Shown here: positions 21,701 to 33,216 of the stretch, piece after piece
Position numbering within the stretch: the first letter of the stretch is position 1
Layout: each line of letters starts with the position of its first letter
From: Branchiostoma floridae
Taxonomy: Eukaryota; Chordata; Leptocardii; Amphioxiformes; Branchiostomatidae
Reading direction: 5' to 3'
Assembly (NCBI RefSeq): GCF_000003815.2
Contig: NC_049995.1
Location: forward strand, 1,741,378 to 1,805,377
DNA length: 64,000 nt
The notes under the pieces: generated by a model
What the model was told of the DNA's origin: nothing
Seen by the model: the letters and a program-made list of their open reading frames with translations, nothing else
The model's database searches: none
Position numbers and translations under genes: made by a program

Positions 21701-21765
21701 AGGAAACAGCAATATTTTTTTTTTATACAGAATGATTTTATTTAGCATTAATGCAAACCTACTAA

Positions 21766-22854
21766 AGCCCCTGTCACAAAGCGCGTACGATTCCTTGCGA
21801 TGCGGGGTATGAGCGCGGTGCGTCGTAAGTCGGGGAAGAATCGGAAGCAATGGTTTAAATCAAGGAGGTTAAAAATCTATTACCTCCTTGTTTAAATATA
21901 TAAAGCCGTGGTCACAAAGCGCGTGGTGCGTCGTACGAAGAGGTCATAAGAGCGTACCTGCGTCAATCGCAGTAAATCATAGTAAATCGGGGAGCATCCT
22001 ATGACGAAAAATAGAGCTGAAATGGATTTTGAACATGTTCAAAATTTCGCTATCGTCGTAAGATTTTATTTGCCCCCATAGCAGACTTCATTACGGCAAT
22101 TTTTGTCTACTGATGAGGTTATAGATTTATGAATTTTTAGCATGTTGTGATGGTTTCAGTTTTCCCTGATATTGTCGATATTGACGAAAAGGGAAAATAT
22201 ATCAGTCGCAATTGCCACAATCGCAACCAGAGAACAGCGCGCCCCGCACAGGTGATGCAGACAATTGTCTGATTGCTTCATGCACGTGAGTTTATATTTA
22301 GATCAAATCTCAGCTCTCGTCGGTCTTGGGTCAGTTTACCATAATCGTAATAACCATGGGGACAACTCGAACATAAAGGCAGGCTATATGAGTCGGAAAT
22401 ATATATGATATAATGCTTATGATATGATTTTTGTATGATGGCATCTTTTTGTTGATAGCATATCATGATACGATCTTCGAAAGAGCCTGACACGTAGAGC
22501 CGGCAAGCAGGTCGAGATAACCATACCAGTACTCAGGCTTGATTTGAACTTTTGCTTGTAATACTCTTGTTGTTATGGTCTTTTTAAATTTATTTTTACA
22601 GTTAAAGATATTATAGGAAGGTATTCAACAGCTTTGTCCACATTTTGTTGGTTAAAGAAGCACAAAAGCGGTCAGACAGCTATGCAGAAGAGACACAAGT
22701 GAAAAATCATGCGACGCCGGAAAAATTTTGAACATCATCCGATGCGTTTCGATGGCTGATTTTGTTTACGATTTTCCTGCGATTTACTGCGCTCATCGTA
22801 CGATATACGGAATATGCCATCGCAAGAAATCGTACGCGCTTTGTGACCGGGGCT
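21766..22854. mobile_element. Harbinger-like MITE with TAA target duplication
   Basis: The termini read AGCCCC(T/G)GTCACAAAGCG inward and on through CGTACGAT(T/C)...TTGCGATG. TAA flanks both ends (21,763-21,765 and 22,855-22,857). A second, internal start of the same terminus (GTCACAAAGCGCG) lies at about 21,910, so one copy appears nested in or abutting another. Just inside the left end, 21,859-21,892 is a small hairpin with AAGGAGGTTA arms. Confidence 0.75.
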
Positions 22855-22859
22855 TAACT

Positions 22860-24590
22860 CATTACCAACTACACTGAAGCCTACTTGTCACTTCTACAAT
22901 GTTAACTTCACCGAAGACTACCACACTAGAGTCACTTCTGCAACTTAACTCAAGGTACATCACTTTACAATTGATCACTTAACAATGGTTATTATTCTTC
23001 CAAAGCTTTGAAATGATTCAGTACAAGTCTGACTAGTGAAATGTACGACAATAGGTGTGAAATTGTTAGTAATTTCTTTTAAGAAACTGCTTGATCTATT
23101 GACACCTATTTGACGACTTTACGGTTGTTATTGTTCTTCCAAAGCCGTTTTGCATACTGAAAATGTAATTTTGCATACTAAATGTCCTCTGATGTAGATG
23201 TGTATGGATTGTTATTAGCTGCATTGATTAAGTATAAAATAAAATAAAAATAGCAATGCATGGTTCCTGAACAATTTTAGTATGATCCATACTTCCTAAA
23301 TTCAGAGTGGTGCAGGTAAAATTTGTCTGGTGCAGGTAATTGTCAATGTTACCAGTGCAGGTATGCAGAAAAAAAGTATTTTGAGCCCTGTAATCCCTAC
23401 ATACCGACCCAATTTATTCCAGGACTGAAACAGGAAACACAACATTTTGTTTCCAGGCCTACTGAGGAGACTTAAATTTCTGCAAAATGGTTTACCTATT
23501 CATGACTCTTGATATGAATCTGCAATTTTCTGACTAAACCTTTCTGTTGGAGGAAAGCTTACAAGTTATAGTGTAGAGTATTGCGTCTTCTTGCTTTCTT
23601 ATCTCTACTAATATGTATGAGGGACTTACATGGCTAACTTTTAAAGTTTAAGGTCGGTTTAAGTTTGTCAGCATTCTGTTCAGGACATTCAAGTGGTTCT
23701 GTAAAAGGCAATAGAAAGTTTTCACTCACTTTCCATATGAATGATGCAGATGCAGGTGATGACCACCATTTTGGTGTCCTTATTTGCATTTCAGTATATT
23801 GTAACTCAAGCTCCTCCGGTACTCCTTTCATGGAGTGGTAGGTATTTGGTAGTTGTTATAATAGTGGTTGGGAGATCTTTAACTGTATAAAAAGCTTGAG
23901 CTCTGATGCACTGAAATGCAAATTAGGGAAACATAGTGGCAGACAATATCCTGTGAGAATGTTTCATAGTTAACTAGGGTCAGGATGATCTGTTTTGAAT
24001 GTACTTCATGTTAAAGATTTATGTTAGGAAAAAGCCAGCTGAGAGACAATTTGAAATTAAAACTTAATTCCTTTGGAGCACTTGTCAGAAAAGGAAAGTA
24101 GTGAAAGGTAAGTATCTATACTATAATGCTAGTGTCATCCGAAGGGTAACCTATATTTGTTGTTTTTAAAAGCAGGGTATTAGGGCTATCATGCCAATGA
24201 AGGACACTGTATTTTGAAACTATTACAATTTGAAACCACCGCCCGTCGACTTGATATCCTTAAATGCTTTTTTTTTAAACGACGGGTTTAGGTTACCCCA
24301 CGGATAAAGGTGAACTAACATTAGATATCCTCAAGCTGAGACAGTTGTGAAGCCCTGTTACTGCCCATGAACAAGATGTCATGATGTAGATTCTGACGAT
24401 TATCAGCCTAGAGGGTCCCCTTCATCCGTGTTCTCCTAAAAGTCGTCCTGACATTGATTTGTGACAGGCTGTCTTGTTCCATCACAGGTCGTTGGCTTTG
24501 ATATTTGGATGTCCTTACATTAACCCAGCATCGCTGCTGGCCTGATTCCAGAAGTGCTTTCCCTCCGGCCACGTCTGGCTGCTCGTATGA
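22860..24590. other. Intergenic, no gene seen
   Basis: AT-rich unique sequence. No exon with convincing splice sites, no RNA gene and no obvious transposon end. Confidence 0.45.
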
Positions 24591-24990
24591 AATAGTGCTC
24601 ACACTTTTTTTCATTGCTAATGCTGAATGCTGTCAGAACCAGGTCTCTGTCCTTAGTACAGAATAGTGCTCACACTTTTTTTCATTGCTAATGCTGAATG
24701 CTGTCAGAACCAGGTCTCTGTCCTTAGTACAGAATAGTGCTCACTCTTTTATTCCTTTGCTAAATGCTGAATGGTATCACAACTAGGTATCTGTCCTTAG
24801 TACTGAATAGTGTTCACTTTTTTTCTCTGTTCAATGTTGAATGTTGTCACAACCAGGTATCTGTCCTTACTACTGAATAGTCTTTACTCTTTTCCTTTGC
24901 TAAATGTTGAATAGTGTCACAACCAGGTCTCAGTCCTTAGTATTGAATAGTGTTCACTCTTTTTCTTCCTTTGTATTTTCACTTGCTAAA
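24591..24990. repeat. Tandem repeat, period 70-73 bp, five to six units
   Basis: Units begin at AATAGTG(C/T)TCAC near 24,591, 24,662, 24,733, 24,806, 24,876 and 24,946. The first two are practically identical and later ones decay, a gradient expected if the newest duplication was at the left end. Confidence 0.85.
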
Positions 24991-24992
24991 TA

Positions 24993-25860
24993 CAGTCAAA
25001 TCTGCCCAAGACGACCACTCGGGGGACCGTAAAAAACGGTCGATTTGGACAGGTGGTCGCTGAAAAGAGTATCGACTCAAAACATGCCCGATGCAAAGTA
25101 TAAATGGCTTCCGTTGTGTTTAATGGCCAATAGCAAGCACACTACACGCACGCAAAGAAGCGAGGTCTTTAATGTCAAATACAACATGCACACTGTAAAT
25201 TGTAAATTAAACCCCAAGCTTTTATACGATACAGTTTTTTAAAGCTCAATACTTGTACACTAACGTTTTAGACAGTAAGGGAACTTTGATGCTGTCAGTT
25301 ACCATACAAGCCTTTCTGCGTCGCTGTGTTCTTGATCGCAGTATCTGAAATATCTATGTTGCACCTTTCGAATTCGATGCCCGGTACGTCCCGATAGCGT
25401 ACTTACCAACGGGTGAATGTACAGTACAGTTGGACAAAAGCACTCACACAGATATTTCTTAAAAAGGTATGAGCTACACAGATCGTTCTTAAAAAAGTAT
25501 GAGGCTATATACATTTCAGCATTCGTTCACTTTATAATGATATAGATTTTAAAAACTTCTGTAACAACTAATTTTGGATTTTCTTACAACGAAATTTCCT
25601 CCCATATTACAGTAGACTGCCCCATTGACCCACCCATTGACCGCCGCCATCTTTATTCTAAACATAACATAGTAATGGCAGTCAAAATCCGACGCAAACT
25701 GGCCGATTTCGGCACAAAATCGCGCTACTTATCATCAAAAATCGGTGAAGACCTCAATTTTGAAAATGTTGCGGTCGTTATGGGTCCCAATTTGGGCCGG
25801 TCGCGGTCGCGTTGGCCAGGTGGTCGTTGAGAAAAGGTCGCTTAATGCTTACGTCAATGG
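24993..25860. mobile_element. pogo-like element, truncated at its right end
   Basis: Starts TA|CAGTCAAATCTGCCC and carries the interior of 16,505-17,521 in reverse, e.g. AACATGCCCGATGCAAA and CCGATAGCGTACTTACCAAC. It stops at ACGTCAATGG, about 100 bases before the expected second terminus, exactly where a SINE sequence begins. Confidence 0.75.
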
Positions 25861-26305
25861 CCTGCACTTGGGTTTTTAAGGTGAAGGAGGGGTGTGCACG
25901 TCCTTCTCCACCCTCTCGTCCACTGGCACACTAGTCCTACAGGGGCAACTGTATGCAACGTGTAAGACGGCCCCAGCAGATGCAGGTTTGTTGTTTTGGA
26001 GTTTCCGTCTCCTATGAGGACTTCCGACCAAGGATGCAAGGGGTTCCTCTTACCCCTGACTCATGTGTCATGGCGGGTGCGTCATGCCCGAACATGCCCC
26101 TATGGCCTGTCACCACCACAAAGGCCTGTCACTGCCACTAGCCGCAGCTATGTACTCATTTATACCTGAGTTAGGTGAGGAAAGTCGTGTAAAGTGACTT
26201 TCCCAAGGGCACAAGATCGGTGACACGGCAAGCGGATTTGAACCCCGGACCTCTCGGGCCTGAGACCAACGCGCTCCCGATCGTGCCACGCGGTCCCACT
26301 TGAGT
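25861..26305 (-). mobile_element. tRNA-derived SINE (minus strand)
   Basis: Read on the minus strand from about 26,305, it has a tRNA-like head with A box TGGCACGATCGGGAGCGCG and B box GGTTCAAATCC (26,232-26,242), then AAAGTCACTTTACACGACTT and an ACTCAGGTATAAATGAGTAC body. The remaining body runs to the pogo truncation point. The A/B box spacing is right for RNA polymerase III. I could not find target duplications. Confidence 0.6.
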
Positions 26306-26835
26306 ACTTGTACACCTTAAGAAAACATATCCCTATTACAAGTATTATAGTCATGTAAATACTTGGGGATTGGCATAGGGTTTATAGTACTGTTGACCAG
26401 TTGCCAGTCGACATTGTGTGTCTGTATACAGTATAGTTCTCTTTGACCTACTGTAAAATCAGGAAATATGTAACTCACAATAAAACACTATGCTCTGCAA
26501 ACATACTTAGATTTACAGTACACGTGTACATAATAACCCCAGTAGAACGAATTACCCTGAATTATCAAAAGAATTAATCAATTTCAAGAGAAAAGTCCAT
26601 ACCCTCACAGCCTAACCCTACACCACGGTAACCATGGCTTCAATCTGTCACACAGAATCAGCACTTAAAGCACAATATTACAATTATTATATTACTATTG
26701 TTAATGACACATGATTATGAGAGTTGATTCATTAAGTACATGTAAATGTGTCATAATTGTCAGAGTATATTTGATACATTCATAAGGATTTTAGTAGAGA
26801 GCTACGGTATTTTCAAATTTAGGCTTTATAATCTG

Positions 26836-27246
26836 TCGATAATTTGACAGCCATTTCTAGAAATAAAGATACACTAGATTGTAGCCAACTATAGAACATT
26901 ATAGAAGAAATTGTTTAAATACATCGTATCCATTACATAAGGAGCATGTAATTCAAAGTTGTCAAAATTGTTACAAATATGTATGTAATAGGACACTCTG
27001 ACTTCCTATTTGAAAAGTCCGAAGGTATGGCATATGGATTGTTATCTATACGTTATATAATTTGACAGCCACTTCTAGAATGAAAGATACCCTAGATTGT
27101 AACCAACTATTAGTACATATTATAGAAGAAATTGTTAAATATCCATAAGTTGCATGTAAATCACAGTTGTCAAATTGTAATAGGGCACTCTGACTTCCCA
27201 TTTAAAAGGCCTAGGTATTGCATATGGATTATTATCTATATGTTTT
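26836..27246 (+). repeat. Tandem duplication of about 205 bp
   Basis: Two diverged copies (about 26,836-27,046 and 27,053-27,246) share CTAGATTGTA(G/A)CCAACTAT, TATAGAAGAAATTGTT, CACTCTGACTTCC and GCATATGGATT in order. Copy 2 has lost some segments. Confidence 0.75.
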
Positions 27247-27249
27247 CCT

Positions 27250-28990
27250 GTAATAATCTTGCTCCCTAATGCCAATTGACATTTTCCTTTTAAAAGTTGA
27301 GCTGCTGAGAATTTTTGCCATGCTTTACACATGTCTCCTCTAGGCTCTGTTTTCTCTTAAACATCAAAGCAGACTATTCCCCTAAGGAAGTCCATACTTT
27401 ATGTAAAAGCAGTTGCACGCTAGCAGGCTGAACCGATGTTCAAACCATTTGATAGCGAAGTGTGATAAAACATCAGATTTCATTGATTTTCTTCGGATCA
27501 TTAGCTCTTGGCACTTACAAAGTGCCGTTGATAAACGATGTGGAGAACTGGCACTTTTCCATATTGCTCGGAGGCAGTTGTAACGTACTGTCTTTGGAAG
27601 CCCCTCAACAGTCTGAGCTTTTGAATTGAAGGGCAATGAGTACTTCTTTTATAGGCATTGTCTCAAAACAGAATTTGCTTGAGAAAGATGTATGTTTTGT
27701 GTTAGGCAGCACCAGTTTAACTTGGTTCTCAGAAAAGACACTAAGTCTTCACTTTCATCTTATCACAAGCCATGTACAATTCAGGACGTGAATCAATCCA
27801 AAATGCACATTTTCCGGTAACAGCTAAGATCTGTGTACCTAAATTTTAGATACAGGACAGGTATAGGTACACAGGTTTAGGTACAGGTCCGGACCTGAAC
27901 CTGTACATAAACTACTTCTTCAAATAATGGTTTATGTTTAATGACAAAATAGCATGTTTGAACAGATATATTATAGACTAAGTGTTAAATTGTGCTAGAC
28001 TATTGCGTAGGATCGATAATTCCTCACCACCAGCATCACCAGTAGGGATTATTTTATGGAAACTAACAAACTGACAACGCAAAAAGTGTAATCAATCTTT
28101 CCTGAATCATGAATGCTAAACACATGTGTATGCTTGCAAAATGTCTCTGAAAGTTCGGAATGTTCTTTTACCATTCAAAGGTACTGTTTTCCCTAATTTG
28201 AAGTGAACTCTTCTGTCAGTTCCATTGTGTAGTGCTAAGTGACAGGCAGTCCCTCTGTGCATGGTCACGTGTTGTGGATTATAGGTACAGTGCTGAGTAC
28301 ACAAGGGGTCCAGTATTTTGGACCTGTACCTAATTGATTGTACCATTGGTACAGTGTACCAACACAGCTCTAGTAACAGCTGTTGAAAAAAGTCCATGTC
28401 TACCTACTAGTTAAATATTCCTTTTCATAAAAAATTCAGTGTTTACATGTTGGTCTACTTGTATTTTTGTTTTGCCTGCCCACTCCATTATTTCCTTGTG
28501 AAGCAAGAATTTGAGTTGGTGTTGCCAAAAAGATTTTGTGTTGATACATGTAATACACATAATACTATAGATGGCGGGTGTAATGGACAGATATACAAAT
28601 GTAGTATGATTATGTAAATCACCTAATAAAAAAACAATGAAACTTTCTAAGTTTTTACTCACACACAATATTAATATATAATGGTAACGTGCCAAATGGC
28701 ATACTGTCATACTGTGTGCATTCTGTATTTCTATGAAAATATTGTCTTTCTAATCACCACAGTGTCCCTGAAAGAGACATAGCGATCGCAAAGTCTACAA
28801 CTTACTCATATATCTAATTATATCCATATCTAATGCAGACAGGGTAATCTCGAGCATATGAATTAATCCTCTCCAGCTTTGTGATATACTTCCTTGCCAA
28901 AAGTCTGATGTTCTGAAGATAGAAGATTACAGTTGATTTGATCTTGTTTTTGTGCAACGACGACTACAAAAATGGTGAAAACTATAACGT
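27250..28990. other. Intergenic, no gene seen; hAT-like core at 27,850-27,910
   Basis: Contains one worn hAT-like core with ACAGGTCCGGACCTGAACCT. Otherwise nothing I can support. Confidence 0.45.
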
Positions 28991-29123
28991 GGCGGGAACA
29001 TAGACCAAGCCTTATTTGGAGACATGGGCGTGAATAATTAGTTATCACTGCCCCGTCAGTCACAGACTTCTGGGCACAGACCTCAGGGCAGTCGGTCTGT
29101 ACGGATTGGGGCATGACAGATGC

Positions 29124-29236
29124 CTGGTGACCCAAATCATGCTATGTTTCTAACGACCCAAATCATGGTATACTCGTAATGCGATCTTGTGGCCTGATAA
29201 CCCAAATCATGCTATACTCGTAATGCGACCTTGTGG
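29124..29236 (+). repeat. 44-bp satellite array, left segment
   Basis: About two and a half copies of a 44-bp unit with the words TGACCCAAATCATGCTAT and CGTAATGCGACCTTGTGG. The array stops at 29,236 and resumes at 32,577, so everything between is an insertion or later expansion. Confidence 0.85.
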
Positions 29237-29310
29237 CTCTCACCGCCAAGGCCCGGGTTCGGTTCCCGGTGTGGGAACCAATGAAACAACCAGAGGGGCA
29301 AGTAGAACAG

Positions 29311-29716
29311 TACTATATTCTACCTGACCTCCAGGCGTGCTCCAAAGAGAGAGTAAGGTATGGGCAAAAAAGTCCGGAGCAAACGCCCGGAGGGACGTAA
29401 ACGGCGGGATAACGAAACATACAAAAAATCAGGGGGGGGGGCGTTCTGGAACAGGAACTTTCCTTGCCCGGTTCCCCCCCGCCCCCTCCCGATGCCCCCA
29501 ACCCCACGCATCTTGCCGCGCTCATCCGCTTGCTTCCCCTAAGCTACGGTGGGGCTCGTCCGCTCCGAATGACAAAATGCTCAGTTTCTCAGTGTAATAA
29601 GTACCCCTGTGTCAGGTGAGAATGTCCAGGTGTAATTGAGGTCACGTGGCGCGCTCCCAACCTGATTGCGCATGCGCAAACAGGCCGGAAGCGCTAACTT
29701 GACTCAATTAGAATAG
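29311..29716 (+). mobile_element. Short copy (406 bp) of a paired element
   Basis: Its first 65 bp (TACTATATTCTACCTGACC onward, to AAAAAGTCC) recur at 29,717-29,781, and its last 185 bp (29,532-29,716) recur at 31,968-32,415. It is preceded by TAGAACAG and ends with TAGAATAG. I read it as an internally deleted or otherwise shortened member of the same family as the long copy that follows head to tail. Class unknown. Confidence 0.55.
29667..29678. promoter_or_regulatory. NRF1-type palindrome TGCGCATGCGCA
   Basis: A perfect match to the palindromic NRF1 consensus. It sits 20 bases downstream of a CACGTG E-box (29,644-29,649). Both sites lie in the 185-bp 3' repeat of the paired element and are repeated at 32,366-32,377, so the element end looks promoter-like. 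Activity is not shown. Confidence 0.5.
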
Positions 29717-30545
29717 TACTATATTCTACCTGACCTCCAGGCGTGCTCCAAAGAGAGAGTAAGGTATGGGCAAAAAAGTCCTCCGCTAACTCCCTACCAA
29801 GTACGTAATGCGGTCTACTAAGGCACACACCAGTATAGATAACCTCTAATACCCCATACCTCCATCCTTTCCGATTCTTCTATCCTTCCCCCAAACCTCA
29901 ATTCTTTCTCAAACCTCAAACTTACCCCATACCTCTATCCTTTGCCAAACCTCTATCCTATCCCAAACCTATATCCAAACCCTTCTTTCAACTCAAGCCT
30001 CTACTAAAAAACTACCCTTTAAAAAATAGCTGAGTAAATTACGAATTTCGTCCCCAGGCTGACCCTATAATGGCAATCCTCAAACAAGACTCACTTCCAC
30101 TCTTACTGTAACAAAAAAGGAAAGTTCCGAACTAAGAAATGACCGTCTCTCTCAATAGCCGACATTCCAAACATTGTTTTACACGGCAAACAGACCAGAA
30201 ACATGCAACTTTAAAGATAAGGATTAACCCAGGGTCAGCCCTAGGACGAGCACCAGCCCCCGGTTGGTGGGCCTACCGAAGTAGAAGGGTAATAATAGGA
30301 AACCCCGGTGCCCGTCGTCGAGCTTCCCCCGAAAAGGGAACTAAAAAGCATTACTTACTAGGTCTAAAAACTTCTAAACAATGCTAACCGTGGAAAAACA
30401 TACAGAAATTATCCGCCTCGTAAACTAGCAACAAACGGTAATTAAACGTATTCACAGTAAAATGCATTCCACACAACCGATAAAACGTCTACATCAGCAA
30501 AACATGGATATCGTACCCAAAAGAGATAAAACAATTAAAAACAAC

Positions 30546-31648
30546 TGTGGGTATACACTCCCACAACAGGCAAAATGAATCAAGTGGATATCTTCCACAC
30601 AATAGAAGAAAAATCACTAAATCCTACACACACACAAATGAAATTAACAAATGGAAATCCTCCACATTCCGTAGTTTACCCTCCACATAACCAATCATTT
30701 ACGTGCCATAGGAAACCCACCAGAAAAACCTCCACATAAACCAGTTCAACTAGTACAAGCTTTCCCCACAGCTTTCCCTAAGACATCAGCTGCCAAGTTA
30801 TAACAAAGCGTACAACTGTAAACCAAACCAAAAAGCCATTGTTTAAACCAATCATTCGCCACGTGGTCGTCAGAGGAATCAAATTATGCGCCACCTGCGC
30901 CATGTTGGATTACAGAGTACAGCTGCAAACCACACCAAAATGTATCTGCTAAAATTAACAATCCGCCACATGGTCGTCGGAGGATAAAAAACATAATACC
31001 CTCCAAAAACTAAAGATCACAGCTAGTGGTTACTCACCACATAAAACGAGAGAACATTACTAGCGGATTCCTTCCGGGGAAACGATAAACAATTTATTAG
31101 TGGATAGCCTCCACAAAACAATAAATCATTTACTTGTGGTTACCCACCACATAAAACAAGAGAACATACTAGCGGATTCCTTCCGGTGAAACGATAAACA
31201 ATGTAGTAGTGGATAGCCTCCACAAAACAATAAATCATTTACTTGTGGTTACCCATCACATTAAACAAGAGAACATTACCAGCGGATTCCTTCCGGAATG
31301 GATAGCCTCCACAAAACAATAAAATATTTACTTGTGGTTACCCACCACATAAAACGAGAGAACATTACTGACGGATTCCTTCCGGGGAAACGATAAACAA
31401 TTTATTCGTGGATAGCCTCCACAAAACAATAAATCAATTACTGACGGTTACCCTTCACATAAATCGAGAGAACATACTAGCAGATTCCTTCCGTGGAAAC
31501 AAAAACAATTTACTAGTGGATAGCCTCCTCAAAACAATAAATCATTTTATTAGTACTATAGTGGTTACCCACCACATAAAACGTTAAACATTACTAGCAG
31601 ATTCCTTCCGCTCAAACGAAAAAAGCAGCACTGTGGACATGCTCCACA
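30546..31648 (+). repeat. Array of small hairpins with 36-37 bp phase
   Basis: From 31,026 on, hairpins of about 15 bp start at 31,026, 31,063, 31,100, 31,136, 31,172, 31,209, 31,245 and 31,282. Three types alternate: GTGGTTACCCACCAC, GCGGATTCCTTCCG and GTGGATAGCCTCCAC, each followed by about 22 bases of A-rich spacer. Three units make a higher-order repeat of 109-110 bp, present about five times up to 31,575. More irregular hairpins precede it (30,546-30,565; 30,584-30,598; 30,652-30,666) and one follows (31,632-31,648). Confidence 0.8.
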
Positions 31649-32064
31649 AAAATGACAATAGGAACAAAGGAACCTAATCAAGTCTCACCTGTGAACCCCG
31701 AGAAGAATGCACCAACGGGCGGACCAAAACGTTCGACTAATTCCGTCGCCAGGCTGCCACGCTAAACTGCCCGTCCCGGGCTCTAAAATCGGGCTCTCCG
31801 ACCCGACCAACTGTAGTCTGCAAACCCCAGGACGAGACGTAAGAGTAAACCATCCCCCAAACCTGACTACCAAACTGGGCTCTCAAAATTAGCATCTGTC
31901 GCGCTGGGAAGACCTGGTCTAAAAACAAAGTCGAGAGCACGTGAAAAAGACGAAACGTGGTAGCGAAGCTTCCCCTATGCTGCGGTGAGGTTCGTCCGCT
32001 CCGAATGACAAAATGCTCAGTTTCTCAGTGTAATAAGTACCCCTGTGTCAGGTGAGAATGTCCA

Positions 32065-32318
32065 AGCACGTCACCGGAACGTACTGCGCCTGCGCGAACC
32101 CTGGTGGTTTGGGGCTTGGTTTGGTCAACGTTGCATTGAAATCCCGCTTGTTGCACAGTATATGTTAGAGACATGGTTTCCTGCAAAACGTACACGGGAT
32201 TTTACCCTTATATACACACGTACTTTCTTAAATGCGGCCCTTTAGTAAACCGGGGGTTTAGCAAGGTTTAGCATGTCTATACTTTTCGCGCAGGCGCAGT
32301 ACGTTCCGGTGACGTGCT
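32065..32318. mobile_element. 254-bp Mutator-like MITE with 9-bp target duplication
   Basis: Has 34-bp perfect inverted termini beginning AGCACGTCACCGGAACGTAC. GAATGTCCA flanks both sides (32,056-32,064 and 32,319-32,327). The unoccupied site exists once, without duplication, in the sister repeat around 29,620-29,628, so the boundaries are certain. A 9-bp duplication suggests the MULE superfamily. Confidence 0.9.
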
Positions 32319-32427
32319 GAATGTCCAGGTGTAATTGAGGTCACGTGGCGCGCTCCCAACCTGATTGCGCATGCGCAAACAGGCCGGAAGCGCTAACTTG
32401 ACTCAATTAGAATAGAAAGAAACAACA

Positions 32428-32545
32428 TCCCGACTCCAGGGATTCGAACCCGCGCCGAACCCGGGCAGCCGGATCACAAATCACGACTGCTATCGCTGTC
32501 GCCACAAAAGCACTAGTGCCTTTGGGCAAGGACGATAGGCAGTAC
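32428..32545 (-). other. tRNA-like sequence (SINE head or tRNA relic)
   Basis: On the minus strand a B-box GGGTTCGAATCCC (32,440-32,452) is preceded by GCGACAGCGATAGCAG-like sequence that could be a decayed A box. No cloverleaf with a matching acceptor stem is evident, so I do not call a functional tRNA. Confidence 0.4.
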
Positions 32546-32576
32546 TTGAACACCACTGTTACACTATGTTCGTAAC

Positions 32577-33216
32577 GCAACCTTATGGCCTGATGACCCA
32601 AATCATGCTATACTCGTAATGCGACCTTGTGGCCTGATGACCCAAATCATGCTATACTCGTAACGTGACCTTGTGGCCTGATGACCCAAATCTTGCTATG
32701 TTCGTAACGCGACCTTGTGGCCTGATGACCCAAATCATGCTATACTCGTAATGCGACCTTGTGGCCTGATGACCCAAATCATGCTATACTCGTAATGCGA
32801 CCTTGTGGCCTGATGACCCAAATCATGCTATACTCGTAACGTGACCTCGTGGCCTGATGACCCAAATCATGCTATGTTCGTAATGCGACCTTATGGCCTG
32901 ATGACCCAAATCATGCTGTACTCGTAATGCGACCTTGTGGCCTGATGACCCAAATCTTGCTATGTTCGTAACGCGACCTTGTCACCTGATGACCTGAATC
33001 ATGCTATGTTCGTAATGCGACCTTGTCGTCTGATGACCCAAATCTTGCTATATTCGTAATGTGACCTTGTGGCCTAATGACCCAAATCATGCTAAGTTCG
33101 TAATGCGGCCTTGTGGCCTGATGACCCTAATCTTGCTATGTTCGTAATGTGACCTTGTCGGCCTGATGACCCAAATCATGCTACGTTCGTAACATGCGGC
33201 CTTGTGGCCTGATTTA
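32577..33216 (+). repeat. 44-bp satellite array, central segment
   Basis: About fourteen head-to-tail copies of the unit CCTGATGACCCAAATCATGC + TATACTCGTAATGCGACCTT + GTGG, with variants TATGTTCG, AACGTGACC and ATCTTGC. Interrupted at 33,217 by a 1.8-kb insertion. Confidence 0.92.

Larger units (their letters stand above)
29717..32415 (+). mobile_element. Long copy (2.7 kb) of the paired element
   Basis: Shares both ends with the 406-bp copy just upstream. Between the ends lie a C-rich stretch with repeated CCCAAACCT/CCATACCT words (29,845-30,000), about 500 bp of unremarkable sequence, and the hairpin array at 30,546-31,648. The right 185-bp repeat is interrupted by a 254-bp MITE. There is no long reading frame. 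It may be a non-autonomous element or a captured satellite. Confidence 0.5.

Noticed and set aside
30546..31648. CRISPR-like appearance (short palindromic repeats with spacers of about 22 bp)
   Set aside because: The spacers are also repeated, the host is clearly eukaryotic, and no cas genes exist. It is a higher-order tandem repeat.
29532..32415. LTR retrotransposon with 185-bp terminal repeats
   Set aside because: No primer binding site, polypurine tract, TG...CA ends or gag-pol frame; the 5' unit is better explained as a short sister element.
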